Part shown: positions 26,916 through 36,934 of the stretch, in pieces
Layout of the letters: each line of letters opens with the position of its first letter
Numbering within the stretch: position 1 is the stretch's first letter
DNA from: Sphingomonas changnyeongensis
GTDB lineage: Bacteria; Pseudomonadota; Alphaproteobacteria; Sphingomonadales; Sphingomonadaceae
Reading direction: 5' to 3'
Length of the DNA stretch: 64,000 nt
Assembly (NCBI RefSeq): GCF_009913435.1
Contig: NZ_CP047895.1
Location: forward strand, 1,000,501-1,064,500
Program-made: the position numbers and the translations under genes
Notes under the pieces: generated by a model
Told to the model about the DNA's origin: nothing
The model's input: only the letters and a program-made list of their open reading frames with translations
Databases searched by the model: none

Positions 26916-28142
26916 CCGAAAATCCTTGTCACCCGCCTCAGCCCGGCCAGCAGCGCGTCGACATCGGCCGGTTCGTTATAGATGCCGAAACTGGCCCGCG
27001 CGGTCGCGGGCACGCCCAGCACGTCCATCAGCGGCTGGGCGCAATGATGCCCGGCCCGGATCGCCACCCCGCCTTCATCCAGGATGGTGCCGATATCGTG
27101 CGGATGCACCCCCGCCATCGTGAAGCTGACGATGCCGGCGGCATCGTCCGGCCCGAACAGCGTCAGGCCGGGGATTTCGGCCATGCCCGCCCGTGCCTGC
27201 GCGACCAGTGCCGCTTCATGGGCGTGGATGCGGTCCAGTCCGATCGCCTCGACATAGGCGACCGCCGCGTCGAGCGCGACCACGCCTTCGATATGCGGGG
27301 TGCCGGCCTCGAACCGCGCCGGGGCCGGGGCAAAGGTCGTGCCGGCAAAGCTCACCCGGTCAATCATCGCGCCGCCGCCCTGCCAGGGGGCATCGCCGCC
27401 AGAATCTCGCCGCGCGCCCACAGCACGCCAATGCCGGTCGGGCCGTAAAGCTTGTGGCCCGACAGCACATAGAAATCGCAGTCGAGCGCCGCCATGTCGA
27501 GTGCAAGGCGCGGTGCCGCCTGGCAGCCGTCGAGCAGCAGCTTTGCCCCGACCCGGTGGGCAAGTGCTGCGGCGCGGCGCGCGTCGAGCACGCTGCCGAG
27601 CACGTTCGAGACATGCGCGAACGCGACCAGCCGGTGCCGTTCGGTCAGCATCGCCTCGGCAGCGTCCAGGTCGATCCGGCCATCGGCGGTCAGCGGGCAG
27701 ACATCGATGGCGATGCCGGTTTCCTGCTGGATCAGCTGCCACGGCACGATGTTCGAATGATGTTCGAGCGCCGACAGCAGGATGCGGTCGCCGGGCTTCA
27801 GCGTGGCGCGGCCCCAGCTCTGGGCGATCAGGTTGATCCCCTCGGTCGCGCCGCGGGTGAACACGATCTCGTCAGCCGTCGCGCCGATGAAGCGGGCGAC
27901 GGTGGCGCGCGCCGCCTCGAACGCCAGCGTCATGTCGGCCGAGCGGCGATAGACGCCGCGGTGCACGGTCGCATAATCGCGCGCATAGACGCGGGCGACG
28001 GCATCGATCACCGCCTGCGGCTTCTGCGCCGTGGCGGCGGTGTCGAGATAGGACCAGCCGGCGGGCAGGGCCGGGAAATCGGCGCGATACCCGCTGATCG
28101 CCGCAGGGTTGGGGCGGGGGCGGCGTGCAGCACGGCGCTCAT
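26912..28142 (-). pseudogene. sufS: Cysteine desulfurase SufS, frameshifted twice
   Basis: PLP enzyme that supplies sulfur to SufBCD. Its parts are complete but in three frames. The ATG at 28142 overlaps the sufD stop and begins MSAVLHAAPAP. The frame then shifts within the C runs at 28111-28120 (minus strand) to PNPAAISGYRADFPALPAGW, through the PLP Lys in LSGHKLYGP. It shifts again at a run of five G (27386-27390) where AAMPP should continue WQGGGAMI. The last frame holds RAGHHCAQPL with the catalytic Cys. Each break is repaired by one extra base in the homopolymer. In an otherwise intact, presumably needed operon, sequence error is more likely than a dead gene. Confidence 0.85.
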
Positions 28143-29211
28143 CCCCGCGCGCCCAGCCAGTGCGCGGCGTCGGCGAGCAGCGCTGCACGCACCGCCTCGT
28201 CCGCGACCGGTTCCAGCGCATCGGCCACGAAGGCGCGCGTCAGGATCGCCCGCGCCTCGACCGGCGGCAGGCCCCGGCTCGCCAGATAGAAAAGCGCCTG
28301 CCGGTCCAGCTCGCCCACCGTCGCGCCATGCGCGCATTTGACGTCGTCGGCGAAGATTTCCAGCTCGGGCTTCAGGTTGATCGTCGCGGTGCGGCGCAGC
28401 AACAGCCCGCGCAGCGACTGTTCGCCATCGGTCTGCTGGGCGTGGCGCGCGACCTCGACCCGCGCCGCCAGGCTTGCGGTTGCCTGATCATCGGCCACGG
28501 CGCGCCACAGCTGCCGGCTCGTGCCGCCGGGGGCTGCATGGCGCACGACGACCGCCGCCTCATGGCGCTGGCTGTCACGGGCGAGCAGCGCGCCGCCCAT
28601 CTCCGCCGACCCGCCTTCGCCGGCGATCACCAGCCGCGCATCGCTGCGGCTGCCCGCGCCGCCCAGCGCCAGCACCGTCGTCGCCAGCCGGGCGTCGGCA
28701 CCGATCTCGGCCTCGTCGCGCAGCGACTGGAAGCCGCTGTCCTGCGCCAGCCGCACCACCCGGTCGAGCTTCGCGCCCGCCGCAAGGGTGATCGCGGTCA
28801 GCCGGTTGGCCCAGCCATCGCCGATAAACGTCTCGACGATCATCGCCTGCGCCGCTTCGCCCAGCGTGATGCGGCCGGGCAGGTGATTGGCCCCGCCGGT
28901 CGACACATGGACGATCTCGACCGCCGCGCCCGTGCTGCCCGCCGGCAGATCAAGCTGCCAGCCCTGGCCGGTCGCCAGCCGCCCGAGCGCATGATCGGTC
29001 ACGGGATCGAGCGGCCCGAGCGCGACCGGTCCGGGCGTGCTGAGCGCGGCGTCGATCCGGCCGTTGACGAACACCAGCCGCGCGCCGGTGCCGAGGATGA
29101 AGGGCGGCAGCGCCGGGCGCTCCGCCGCCGGGCTGGCCTCGGCAAGCGCGGGCAGCGCCTTCAGATCGGCCCAGCGCCACGCCTCGTCACGGGGAGAGGG
29201 AAGGGCCAGGC

Positions 29212-29215
<4 letters not shown>
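28139..29215 (-). CDS. sufD: Fe-S cluster assembly protein SufD
   Basis: Scaffold subunit of the SufBC2D complex, 358 residues. The N-terminus MSLALPSPRDEAWRWADLKA is the usual SufD R-x-E-x-W-R-x-T/A-D-L pattern. The core beta-helix is GASE-like repeats, and DDVKCAHGATVGELDRQALF near the C-terminus carries the conserved Cys/His region. It overlaps sufC upstream (29212-29215) and sufS downstream by four bases each. Confidence 0.94.
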
Positions 29216-29955
<740 letters not shown>

Positions 29956-29959
29956 GGTC

Positions 29960-30307
29960 TCATTTCCACTTTCCAGGATCCATCCCACCGGACATGACTT
30001 CCGCGAGAAGCTGCTCCAATCCGTCAAACTTCTGCTGCACAAAGGCGCTTCGCGTGTCGGGATCGGAGAACGCCGGCAGTTCAGCGAGTGCTGTCATGGC
30101 TCGTTCTATGGACTGCGCTCGAACCTCGGCGCACCCGGCCCGGGCAACCTCGAAAACAGCCGCCATCTTTGCGCGCCGGTTGGGCTTCTGGTTCATCGCG
30201 GCCTCGAACCGCTCGTTCAGGCATTGCGCGTAACTGTCCAGCGCCGGCTCCATTTGCGGCGGCAGCGGCGCGGCCGCAAATGCTTGGGCCAAGAGAAAGA
30301 GGATCAC
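29960..30307 (-). CDS. Unknown exported protein inside the suf operon
   Basis: A 115-residue protein whose N-terminus [17 protein letters not shown] looks like a short signal peptide. The rest is helical and charged, with two Cys (YAQCLNERF and [10 protein letters not shown]). No family is recognised. It sits between sufB and sufC, with its start overlapping the sufB stop by four bases and its stop five bases before sufC, so it is co-translated with them. An exported protein in a cytoplasmic assembly operon is unexpected. Confidence 0.7.
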   Translation of the reverse strand: MILFLLAQAFAAAPLPPQMEPALDSYAQCLNERFEAAMNQKPNRRAKMAAVFEVARAGCAEVRAQSIERAMTALAELPAFSDPDTRSAFVQQKFDGLEQLLAEVMSGGMDPGKWK

Positions 30308-31773
30308 CCGACGCTCCCCTCCAGCGAAATGCCCAGCAGCTTCTGCGCCTCGACCGCGAACTCCATCGGCAGTTGCTGCAGCACTTCCTTGGCGAAGCCG
30401 TTGACGATCAGGGCGACCGCGTCTTCCTGCCCCAGGCCGCGGCTCATCGCGTAGAAGAGCTGGTCGTCGCTGATCTTGCTGGTCGTCGCTTCATGCTCGA
30501 TCTGCGCGGACGGGTTCTTCACTTCGATGTACGGCACGGTGTGGGCGCCGCAGCGGTCGCCCAAAAGCAGCGAGTCGCACTGGGTGAAATTGCGGACATT
30601 TTCCGCCGTCGGGCCGACGCGGACGAGCCCGCGATAGGTGTTGTCCGACCGGCCGGCGCTGATGCCCTTGGAGACGATCGTCGAGCGACTGCCCTTGCCG
30701 AGATGGATCATCTTGGTACCGGTATCGGCCTGCTGGCGGTTATTGGTGACCGCCACCGAATAGAATTCGCCGACCGAATTCTCGCCCGCCAGCACGCAGC
30801 TCGGATATTTCCAGGTGATCGCGGAGCCGGTCTCGACCTGCGTCCATGACACCTTGGAGTTCCGGCCCTGGCAGAGCGCGCGCTTGGTGACGAAGTTGTA
30901 GATGCCGCCCTTGCCCTCGGCATCGCCCGGATACCAGTTCTGGACGGTCGAATATTTGATCTCGGCATCATCCAATGCGACCAGCTCCACCACCGCGGCG
31001 TGGAGCTGGTTCTCGTCGCGCATCGGCGCGGTGCAGCCTTCGAGATAGGAGACGTAGGAGCCCTTGTCGGCCACGATCAAAGTCCGTTCGAACTGACCGG
31101 TATTGGCCGCGTTGATGCGGAAATAGGTCGACAGCTCCATCGGGCAGCGCACGCCTTCGGGGATGTAGACGAAGGTACCGTCGGAAAACACCGCGCTGTT
31201 CAATGTCGCGAAATAATTGTCGTGGATCGGCACGACCTTGCCGAGCCACTTGCGGACGAGGTCCGGATATTCGCGCACCGCTTCCGAGATCGACAGGAAG
31301 ATGACGCCCGCCTTTTTCAGCTCCTCGCGGAAGGTGGTCGCGACCGAGACCGAATCGAACACCGCGTCGACCGCCACCTTGCGCGCGCCCTCGACGCCGG
31401 CGAGCACCTTCTGCTCCTCGATCGGGATGCCGAGCTTTTCATAGGTGCGGCGGATTTCGGGATCGAGCTCATCAAGGCTCTTGAGCGTCGGCTTCGCCTT
31501 CGGCGCGGCGTAATAGTAGGCGTCCTGATAGTCGATCGGCGGGATCGACAGCTTCGCCCAGTCCGGGCTGTCCATGGTCAGCCACAGGCGGAACGCCTTC
31601 AGGCGCCAGTCGAGCATCCATTCCGGCTCGTTCTTCTTGGCCGAAATGAAGCGGACAATGTCCTCGTTCAGCCCCTTGGGGGCGAATTCCTGCTCGATCT
31701 CGCTGGTGAAGCCCCATTCATAGGTGCTCAGCTTCTCGGCGGCCGCAAAGGCTTCTTCGTTGCGCGTCGCCAT
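30304..31773 (-). CDS. sufB: Fe-S cluster assembly protein SufB
   Basis: Core scaffold subunit, 489 residues, the family length. Visible blocks are [20 protein letters not shown] at the N-terminus, [40 protein letters not shown], and the C-terminal [20 protein letters not shown] with the cluster-assembly Cys, followed by [16 protein letters not shown]. The start ATG at 31773 shares one base with the stop of the Rrf2 regulator. Confidence 0.96.
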   Translation of the reverse strand: MATRNEEAFAAAEKLSTYEWGFTSEIEQEFAPKGLNEDIVRFISAKKNEPEWMLDWRLKAFRLWLTMDSPDWAKLSIPPIDYQDAYYYAAPKAKPTLKSLDELDPEIRRTYEKLGIPIEEQKVLAGVEGARKVAVDAVFDSVSVATTFREELKKAGVIFLSISEAVREYPDLVRKWLGKVVPIHDNYFATLNSAVFSDGTFVYIPEGVRCPMELSTYFRINAANTGQFERTLIVADKGSYVSYLEGCTAPMRDENQLHAAVVELVALDDAEIKYSTVQNWYPGDAEGKGGIYNFVTKRALCQGRNSKVSWTQVETGSAITWKYPSCVLAGENSVGEFYSVAVTNNRQQADTGTKMIHLGKGSRSTIVSKGISAGRSDNTYRGLVRVGPTAENVRNFTQCDSLLLGDRCGAHTVPYIEVKNPSAQIEHEATTSKISDDQLFYAMSRGLGQEDAVALIVNGFAKEVLQQLPMEFAVEAQKLLGISLEGSVG

Positions 31774-32180
31774 CAGGCGGCTCCTGCTAGGGTGGCCAGG
31801 CTGACGCCCGACAAAGAGGCGCGGATTGCGCCGTTGACCGCGCCCCAATGCGGGCGCACCTGACACGCGCCCTCAAGCGCACAGTCGTGGCGGCCTTCCT
31901 CGACACAGGCGGTCATCGCGATCGGGCCTTCGACCGCCTCGACAATGTCGGCAAGGCTGATATCGGCCGGGGTGCGGGTGAGGATGAAGCCGCCGCCGCC
32001 GCCACGTGCCGAGAGGAACAGCCCGGCCTGCGCCAGCCGCTGCAACAGCTTCTGCGTGGTGGGCAGGGGAATGCCGGTTTCATCGGCGACCATATTGGCG
32101 GACAGGCGCGCGCCATCGCCCGCACGGGCGGCGGCGGCCATGATCACCACGGCATAATCGGCAAGGTTGGACAGGCGCAT
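31773..32180 (-). CDS. Rrf2 family regulator of the suf operon (SufR/IscR-like)
   Basis: A 135-residue winged-helix repressor or sensor. The N-terminal helix-turn-helix [16 protein letters not shown] is typical of Rrf2. Three cysteines, Cys92, Cys100 and Cys106 ([14 protein letters not shown]), match the Fe-S-binding spacing of IscR-type members, so it probably senses Fe-S status. It heads the suf operon and likely regulates itself and the genes behind it. An upstream ATG at 32207 is possible but lies inside the candidate operator. Confidence 0.9.
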   Translation of the reverse strand: MRLSNLADYAVVIMAAAARAGDGARLSANMVADETGIPLPTTQKLLQRLAQAGLFLSARGGGGGFILTRTPADISLADIVEAVEGPIAMTACVEEGRHDCALEGACQVRPHWGAVNGAIRASLSGVSLATLAGAA

Positions 32181-32206
32181 GGGTTCAGGCGGACCGTTCG
32201 GGTTCA

Positions 32207-32227
32207 ATCAGACTGTTCTTGTCCGAT
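32207..32227 (-). promoter_or_regulatory. Candidate Rrf2 operator upstream of the suf operon
   Basis: ATCAGAC (32207-32213) and GTCCGAT (32221-32227) form a 7-bp dyad with six of seven matches across a 7-base spacer. It starts 26 bases upstream of the Rrf2 ATG. Rrf2 regulators bind dyads of this size next to their own genes. The assignment is by position and symmetry only. Confidence 0.5.
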
Positions 32228-32563
32228 TGCATGTGGGCGCGGCGGGCCTTTGGGTCAAGCCGGAAATGTCAGGTCCGGGCCGAGGCGGTGTTTGTCTGAG
32301 CCCCGGCACCGGGTGTCGTTGACTGGGAAGAACGGCACCGGGAGTTGTTAGTTGGGAAGAACGGCACCGGCCCGCTCCCCCACCCGGCCTCCCATAGCGT
32401 AACCTGCCGTTGGGAGGCCGGGTGGGGGAGCGGGCCGGTGCCGCCCCGCGCCGTGAGGCGCGCAACAAACAACTTGGAGCGGGCCGGTGCCGCCGTGCGG
32501 CGTAAGCCGCAATACAAACAACTCGTACCCGCGCCGTGAGGCGCAGCACAAACACACCCCCGC
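32228..32563. repeat. Palindromic mosaic repeat, copy 3, with flanking modules
   Basis: The arms at 32363-32394 and 32411-32442 are perfect 32-bp complements around the loop TAGCGTAACCTGCCGT, the same loop as copy 2. GGGAAGAACGGCACCG units lie on the left at 32325 and 32354. On the right are three small GC hairpin modules (GCGCCGTGAGGCGC, GTGCGGCGTAAGCCGC, GCGCCGTGAGGCGC), each followed by AACAAACA-type tails. The element fills the gap between the suf regulator promoter and the AraC gene, and no gene is seen in it. Confidence 0.9.
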
Positions 32564-33412
32564 TCAGGTCTCCGCGACCAGCGGAGCGACCTCGCCGGCA
32601 AAGGCGGTGCGGCGCAGCGTCAGCCGGGTCAGTTCGGGCAGGTCGCTGGTCAGCCGGGTCGGGGTGATGCCGGTGAAATGCTTGATCTCGCGGATGCAGT
32701 GCGACTGATCGTAAAAGCCGTGATCAAGCAGGTCCGCCGGGCTGGCCTGACGCCGGGCGAGGATCACCGCCGCGCGCAGCGCCCGGTATTTGCGCGCCAG
32801 CAGCTTGGGCGGCGCGCCGTAAAGCCGCTTGCACAGCCGCTCGATCTGGCGGCGGCACAGACCGGTCGCCGTCACCAGATCGGCAATGTCGGGGCTGGGG
32901 CTGCCGGCCAGCCAGGCATCGACCGCGCGGGTGAAGTCGCGCGACCGGTCCGGTCCTTCGGCGATCAGCCGGGCGAACATCGGCGTCGCCGCCGCGATCT
33001 TGGCGGCAATGTCGGGCGCGGCGCGGATGGCGGCCGCGGTCTCGTTCAGCCCGGGGCCGAACAGCTGGGTCGCATCGATCACCCGGTTGGCCATGGCCGA
33101 AGCGTCCATGGCGATCATCGCCCCCCAGCCGGAAGGCAGGATGCCGACGCCGAACACCTCGACCGGGCCGTCGATTTCGACATGGCTGGGGGCGGTCGTC
33201 GGGCCGACCAGCTGGATCGCGGGGCCGGCCTGCACATGGCCGTCAGCGAATCGGTAGGTGCCGCGGCCGCGCAGCAGGAAGCGGAACTGGGCCAGATCGG
33301 CGCGCTCATCGTCAGCAAAATGCGGCACATCGGCCCGGAAATGATAGAAGACCGAAAGATATTCGGCGAGCGCCGGATCCGGCGCGGCATAGTCGAGCGC
33401 GATCGACCCCAT
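32564..33412 (-). CDS. AraC family transcriptional regulator
   Basis: A 282-residue regulator with an N-terminal ligand-binding part (about 1-160) and a C-terminal AraC double helix-turn-helix (about 180-260). Recognisable segments are DIADLVTATGLCRRQIERLC and LLARKYRALRAAVILARR, then DHGFYDQSHCIREIKHFTGI, the second-helix signature with F-x-D-x-S-H. The effector is unknown. It is divergent from threonine ammonia-lyase, but a small-RNA-like unit lies between them. Confidence 0.88.
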   Translation of the reverse strand: MGSIALDYAAPDPALAEYLSVFYHFRADVPHFADDERADLAQFRFLLRGRGTYRFADGHVQAGPAIQLVGPTTAPSHVEIDGPVEVFGVGILPSGWGAMIAMDASAMANRVIDATQLFGPGLNETAAAIRAAPDIAAKIAAATPMFARLIAEGPDRSRDFTRAVDAWLAGSPSPDIADLVTATGLCRRQIERLCKRLYGAPPKLLARKYRALRAAVILARRQASPADLLDHGFYDQSHCIREIKHFTGITPTRLTSDLPELTRLTLRRTAFAGEVAPLVAET

Positions 33413-33464
33413 CTGGGTGCCCCCATCCTGTCCCCGCTGCAGGATAAACGGCAGTTGATCGAAT

Positions 33465-33600
33465 GAAAAGCGGCCCGGCCGAAACGGATTCGGCCGGGCC
33501 TTGAGGTCAGGAACTCCCTTGGAGGGGGAGCCCTTCGGGTCGCAAGATCTTCATAACGGCGCGCGCGGCGATTCGGATAGGACAGATGCGACACGCAGTG
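33465..33600 (-). ncRNA. Putative small RNA with anti-Shine-Dalgarno loop
   Basis: Read on the minus strand, this gap between divergent genes ends in a perfect 12-bp hairpin (GGCCCGGCCGAA / TTCGGCCGGGCC, 33472-33500) followed by GCTTTTC, an intrinsic terminator with no annotated gene before it. Just ahead are two compact hairpins, CCCGAAGGG and CTCCC-CCTCCAA-GGGAG, the second exposing CCTCC, complementary to Shine-Dalgarno sequences. A 34-codon frame (MPGGTACRICPIRIAARAVM...) also ends just before the terminator, so a small protein is the alternative. The 5' end is not determined. Confidence 0.45.
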
Positions 33601-33660
33601 CCGCCGGGCATTGTTGACGTAGCGGCATGACAGAGCCGGTCCGACTGGTTAAGGCGGGCC

Positions 33661-34917
33661 ATGGCTTCCGTTCCGTCCACCCCTGCCGCCCTTTCTGCCG
33701 CCGATCTGCCGGTGTCGCTGCCCGATATCGAGGCGGCTGCCGCGCGGCTCGCCGGCGCGATCGTCCGCACCCCGACGCTGCACAGCCAGACGCTGTCGGC
33801 GATGACCGGGGCCGAGGTGTGGCTGAAGTTTGAAAATCTGCAGTTCACCGCCGCCTACAAGGAGCGCGGCGCGCTCAACACCCTGCTGCAGATGGACGAG
33901 GCGGCGCGGCAAAAGGGGGTGATCGCGGCCTCTGCCGGCAATCATGCGCAGGGGCTTGCCTATCACGGCAATCGGCTGGGCATTCCCGTCACCATCGTGA
34001 TGCCGCGTCCGACGCCGACGGTGAAGGTCACGCAGACCGAGGGGCATGGCGCGCAGGTGATCCTGGAGGGCGAGACGTTCGACGCCGCCTATGCCCATGC
34101 CCGGCGGCTGGAGGCGGAACGCGGCCTCACCTTCGTGCATCCGTTCGATCATCCGCACATCATCGCCGGGCAGGGGACGGTCGCGCTCGAACTGCTCGCC
34201 GATGCGCCGGAGATCGACACGCTTGTCATCCCGATCGGCGGGGGCGGGCTGTTTTCGGGCATGGGCACCGCCGCGCGCGGCATCCGCCCGGACATCGAAC
34301 TGGTGGGCGTGCAGGCCGAGCTTTATCCGTCGATGTATGCGCTGACCAAGGGGCTGGACCTCGCCTGTGCGGGCGACACTCTGGCCGAAGGGATCGCCGT
34401 CAAGCAGCCGGGCCTGCTCACCCGCCAGTTCGTGCAGGCGCTCGCTGACGACATCCTGCTGGTGTCCGAGCGCGATCTGGAACGCGCGGTCAGCCTGTTG
34501 CTGCAGATCGAGAAAACGGTCGTCGAGGGCGCGGGCGCGGCGGGGCTGGCGGCGCTGCTCGCCCATCCGGGCCGATTCGCCGGGCGGCGCGTGGGCGTGG
34601 TGCTGTGTGGCGGCAATATCGACACCCGGCTGCTCGCCAATGTGCTGCTGCGCGATCTGGCCCGGTCGGGGCGGCTGGCGCGGCTGCGGGTGCGGCTGCA
34701 GGACCGGCCGGGCGCACTGTTCAACGTCGCGCGCATCTTTCACGATCAGCAGGTCAACATCATCGAGGTCTATCACCAGCGGGTGTTCACCACCCTGCCG
34801 GCCAAGGGGCTGATCACCGACATCGAATGCGAAACCCGCGACCGCGCGCATCTCGACCGGCTGATGACGGCCCTGCGCGCCGACGGTTATGAGGCGAGCC
34901 TCGTCGAACTGGCCTGA
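33661..34917 (+). CDS. ilvA: Threonine ammonia-lyase (threonine dehydratase)
   Basis: PLP enzyme that deaminates threonine to 2-oxobutyrate. The 418 residues comprise a catalytic domain (about 25-330), with PLP Lys67 in FTAAYKERGALN, SAGNHAQG and the glycine loop PIGGGGLFSGMG. A single C-terminal ACT-like domain follows (RLRVRLQDRPGALFNVARIF). This single-ACT architecture is shared by catabolic and some biosynthetic enzymes, so the isoleucine role is probable, not proven. The start has AAGGCGG upstream. Confidence 0.9.
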   Translation: MASVPSTPAALSAADLPVSLPDIEAAAARLAGAIVRTPTLHSQTLSAMTGAEVWLKFENLQFTAAYKERGALNTLLQMDEAARQKGVIAASAGNHAQGLAYHGNRLGIPVTIVMPRPTPTVKVTQTEGHGAQVILEGETFDAAYAHARRLEAERGLTFVHPFDHPHIIAGQGTVALELLADAPEIDTLVIPIGGGGLFSGMGTAARGIRPDIELVGVQAELYPSMYALTKGLDLACAGDTLAEGIAVKQPGLLTRQFVQALADDILLVSERDLERAVSLLLQIEKTVVEGAGAAGLAALLAHPGRFAGRRVGVVLCGGNIDTRLLANVLLRDLARSGRLARLRVRLQDRPGALFNVARIFHDQQVNIIEVYHQRVFTTLPAKGLITDIECETRDRAHLDRLMTALRADGYEASLVELA

Positions 34918-35217
34918 CCGGATTTTCCGTTCGGGTGCTTTTTGAGTTTGTCGCGGCACCGGCCCGCACCCCCACCCGGCCACACGGGCGGCAGGATACG
35001 CTATGGGAGGCCGGGTGGGGGTGCGGGCCGGTGCCGCTCGTGCGGCGCGAGCCGCACCACAAACAATCCGCGCCCGCCCCGCACCACAAACAACCCCAGC
35101 CCAGGCAAATCCCGTCCCCGCAAAAAAGCTCTGCCAACGCGGCCCGCTATCGGGTAAACCTCGTCTTCACGATCTGCGGGCTAGCGCTCGGCGGGATCGG
35201 ACGGAGGATCGGAGACG
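34918..35217. repeat. Palindromic mosaic repeat, copy 4 (27-bp arms, compensating change)
   Basis: Arms at 34955-34981 and 35009-35035 are perfect 27-bp complements. Here the arm reads CCCGCACCCCCACC instead of CCCGCTCCCCCACC, and the right arm carries the matching GGGGGTGCGGG, so a base pair has changed on both sides. Right-hand modules (GTGCGGCGCGAGCCGCAC, ACAAACAA) extend to about 35095. The remaining stretch to 35217 holds no gene; it contains the bpt leader with GGAG at 35211. Confidence 0.88.
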
Positions 35218-35973
35218 TTGAGCGCACCATTTCGCTTTCCCCGCTTCTTCGTGACCAGCCCCAATCCCTGCCCCTATCTGCCGGGGCGGCAGGAACGGAA
35301 GGTGTTCACCGAGCTGAACGGCCAGCATGCGGCCGAGCTCAATGACGCGCTGGGCCGGATCGGCTTTCGCCGCAGCCAGAGCGTCGCCTACCGGCCGAGC
35401 TGTCCGGAATGTTCGGCCTGCATTTCGGTACGCGTCGTGGCGCATGATTTCGAGCCGAGCACGACCCAGAAACGCACGCTCAAGCGCAACCGCGATCTCG
35501 AGGTCACGGCCTGCCGGCCCTGGTCGACCGACGAGCAGTTTCAGCTGCTGCGCCGCTATCTGGCCGCACGCCATCCAGGCGGCGGCATGTCGGGCATGGA
35601 CGAAATGGACTATGCCGACATGGTCGAACAGACGCCGGTCAACACCCATGTCATCGAATATCGCGAGCCGCGTGTCGGCGGGGCGCAGGGCCGGCTGGTC
35701 GGCGCCTGCCTGACCGACCAGCATGCCGATGGCCTGTCGATGATCTACAGCTTTTACGATCCCGACCATGCCGAGCGGCCGGGCCTGGGCAATTTCATCA
35801 TCATGGATCACATCCTGCGCGCCCGCGCCGCCGGACTGCCCTATGTCTATCTCGGCTATTGGGTGCAGGGATCGCAGCGCATGGCCTATAAGACGCGCTT
35901 CCGCCCGATCGAGCGGCTGACCGGCACCGGCTGGGTGCGATTCGAACCCGAATCGGTGCCGCAGCCGATGTGA
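35218..35973 (+). CDS. bpt: Aspartate/glutamate leucyltransferase (Bpt)
   Basis: Transfers leucine from Leu-tRNA to proteins with N-terminal Asp or Glu, marking them for ClpAP through the N-degron pathway. It has 251 residues. The N-terminal Cys motif [16 protein letters not shown] and the C-terminal GNAT-like part with [29 protein letters not shown] and [11 protein letters not shown] are typical of the bacterial Ate1 relatives. The start codon is TTG at 35218, with GGAG three bases upstream; no ATG fits. Confidence 0.9.
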   Translation: MSAPFRFPRFFVTSPNPCPYLPGRQERKVFTELNGQHAAELNDALGRIGFRRSQSVAYRPSCPECSACISVRVVAHDFEPSTTQKRTLKRNRDLEVTACRPWSTDEQFQLLRRYLAARHPGGGMSGMDEMDYADMVEQTPVNTHVIEYREPRVGGAQGRLVGACLTDQHADGLSMIYSFYDPDHAERPGLGNFIIMDHILRARAAGLPYVYLGYWVQGSQRMAYKTRFRPIERLTGTGWVRFEPESVPQPM

Positions 35974-36000
35974 GTGGCGTATCGCCGCACCGGCGGGCGT

Positions 36001-36150
36001 TTGTTCGGGAAGAACGGCACCGGGTGTTGTTGACTGCGAAGAACGGCACCAGCCCGCTCCCCCACCCGGCCTCCCAACGGCAGGATACGCTATGGGAGGC
36101 CGGGTGGGGGAGCGGGCTGGTGCCGCCCCCACGCCGCGAGGCGCACAACC
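36001..36150. repeat. Palindromic mosaic repeat, copy 5 (loop inverted, compensating change)
   Basis: Arms at 36045-36076 and 36093-36124 are perfect 32-bp complements. The outer arm reads GGCACCAGCCCGC and is matched by GCGGGCTGGTGCC, again a paired change relative to copies 1-3. The loop ACGGCAGGATACGCTA is the reverse complement of the copy 2/3 loop apart from one base, so this copy lies in the opposite orientation. GAAGAACGGCACC units precede it at 36010 and 36039. It is between convergent bpt and ctrA. Confidence 0.9.
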
Positions 36151-36167
36151 CAGCCTCACCCCACCGC

Positions 36168-36204
36168 AAAAAAGAAAAGGCCGGGGGCTGGCCCCGGCCT
36201 TTTC
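36168..36204. terminator. Bidirectional intrinsic terminator between bpt and ctrA
   Basis: GAAAAGGCCGGGG (36174-36186) and CCCCGGCCTTTTC (36192-36204) form a perfect 13-bp stem with a GCTGG loop. T runs are at the 3' side on either strand (CTTTTCC on plus, and CTTTTCTTTTTTTGC on minus from the A-rich left edge). It ends ctrA and bpt transcripts. Confidence 0.85.
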
Positions 36205-36226
36205 CTCCCCCCGGCTGGAAGCCCGG

Positions 36227-36934
36227 TCAGGCGGCGGCGGTTGCCGGCGCCTTGTCCTCGTCGGCGTCGCGCAGCACATAGCCGCGGCCCCACACCGTCT
36301 CGATGTAATTGTCGCCGCCACAGGCAAGGCTGAGCTTCTTGCGCAGCTTGCAGATGAACACGTCGATGATCTTCAGTTCCGGCTCGTCCATCCCGCCATA
36401 GAGATGGTTGAGGAACATTTCCTTGGTCAGCGTCGTGCCCTTGCGCAGCGAAAGCAGCTCGAGCATCGCATATTCCTTGCCGGTCAGATGGACGCGCGCG
36501 CCATCGACCTCGACGGTCTTGGCGTCCAGATTGACCGCCAGCTTGCCGGTGCGGATGACCGACTGGCTATGGCCTTTCGACCGGCGGACGACCGCATGGA
36601 TGCGCGCCACCAGCTCGTCGCGGTGGAACGGCTTGGTCACATAATCATCGGCACCGAAGCCGAAGCTGCGGACCTTGGAATCCATTTCCGAAATGCCCGA
36701 CAGGATCAGCACCGGCGTCTGCACCTTGGCGGTGCGCAGCTTTTTCAGCACGTCATAGCCGTGCATGTCGGGCAGGTTCAGGTCGAGCAGGATGATGTCG
36801 TAATCATACAGCTTGCCAAGATCGAGGCCTTCCTCGCCCAGATCCGTGGTGTAGACGTTCAGACCTTCGGCATTGAGCATCATCTCGATCGACTTGGCGG
36901 TCGTCGGCTCGTCTTCGATCAGCAACACGCGCAT
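36227..36934 (-). CDS. ctrA: Cell-cycle response regulator CtrA
   Basis: Master OmpR-type regulator of the alphaproteobacterial cell cycle and motility. It has 235 residues. The receiver has the phospho-acceptor Asp51 ([18 protein letters not shown]), LILSG and [12 protein letters not shown]. The C-terminal winged helix carries [23 protein letters not shown] and [11 protein letters not shown]. The C-terminus ends ATAAA, as in CtrA proteins degraded by ClpXP. In Sphingomonadales CtrA is usually not essential and controls motility and gene-transfer functions. A TTAA-N7-TTAA box lies upstream. Confidence 0.96.
   Translation of the reverse strand: MRVLLIEDEPTTAKSIEMMLNAEGLNVYTTDLGEEGLDLGKLYDYDIILLDLNLPDMHGYDVLKKLRTAKVQTPVLILSGISEMDSKVRSFGFGADDYVTKPFHRDELVARIHAVVRRSKGHSQSVIRTGKLAVNLDAKTVEVDGARVHLTGKEYAMLELLSLRKGTTLTKEMFLNHLYGGMDEPELKIIDVFICKLRKKLSLACGGDNYIETVWGRGYVLRDADEDKAPATAAA

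Noticed and set aside
32181..32207. Start of the Rrf2 regulator at 32207 (nine residues longer)
   Set aside because: The ATG at 32180 gives the family N-terminus [10 protein letters not shown]; the longer version runs into the candidate operator.
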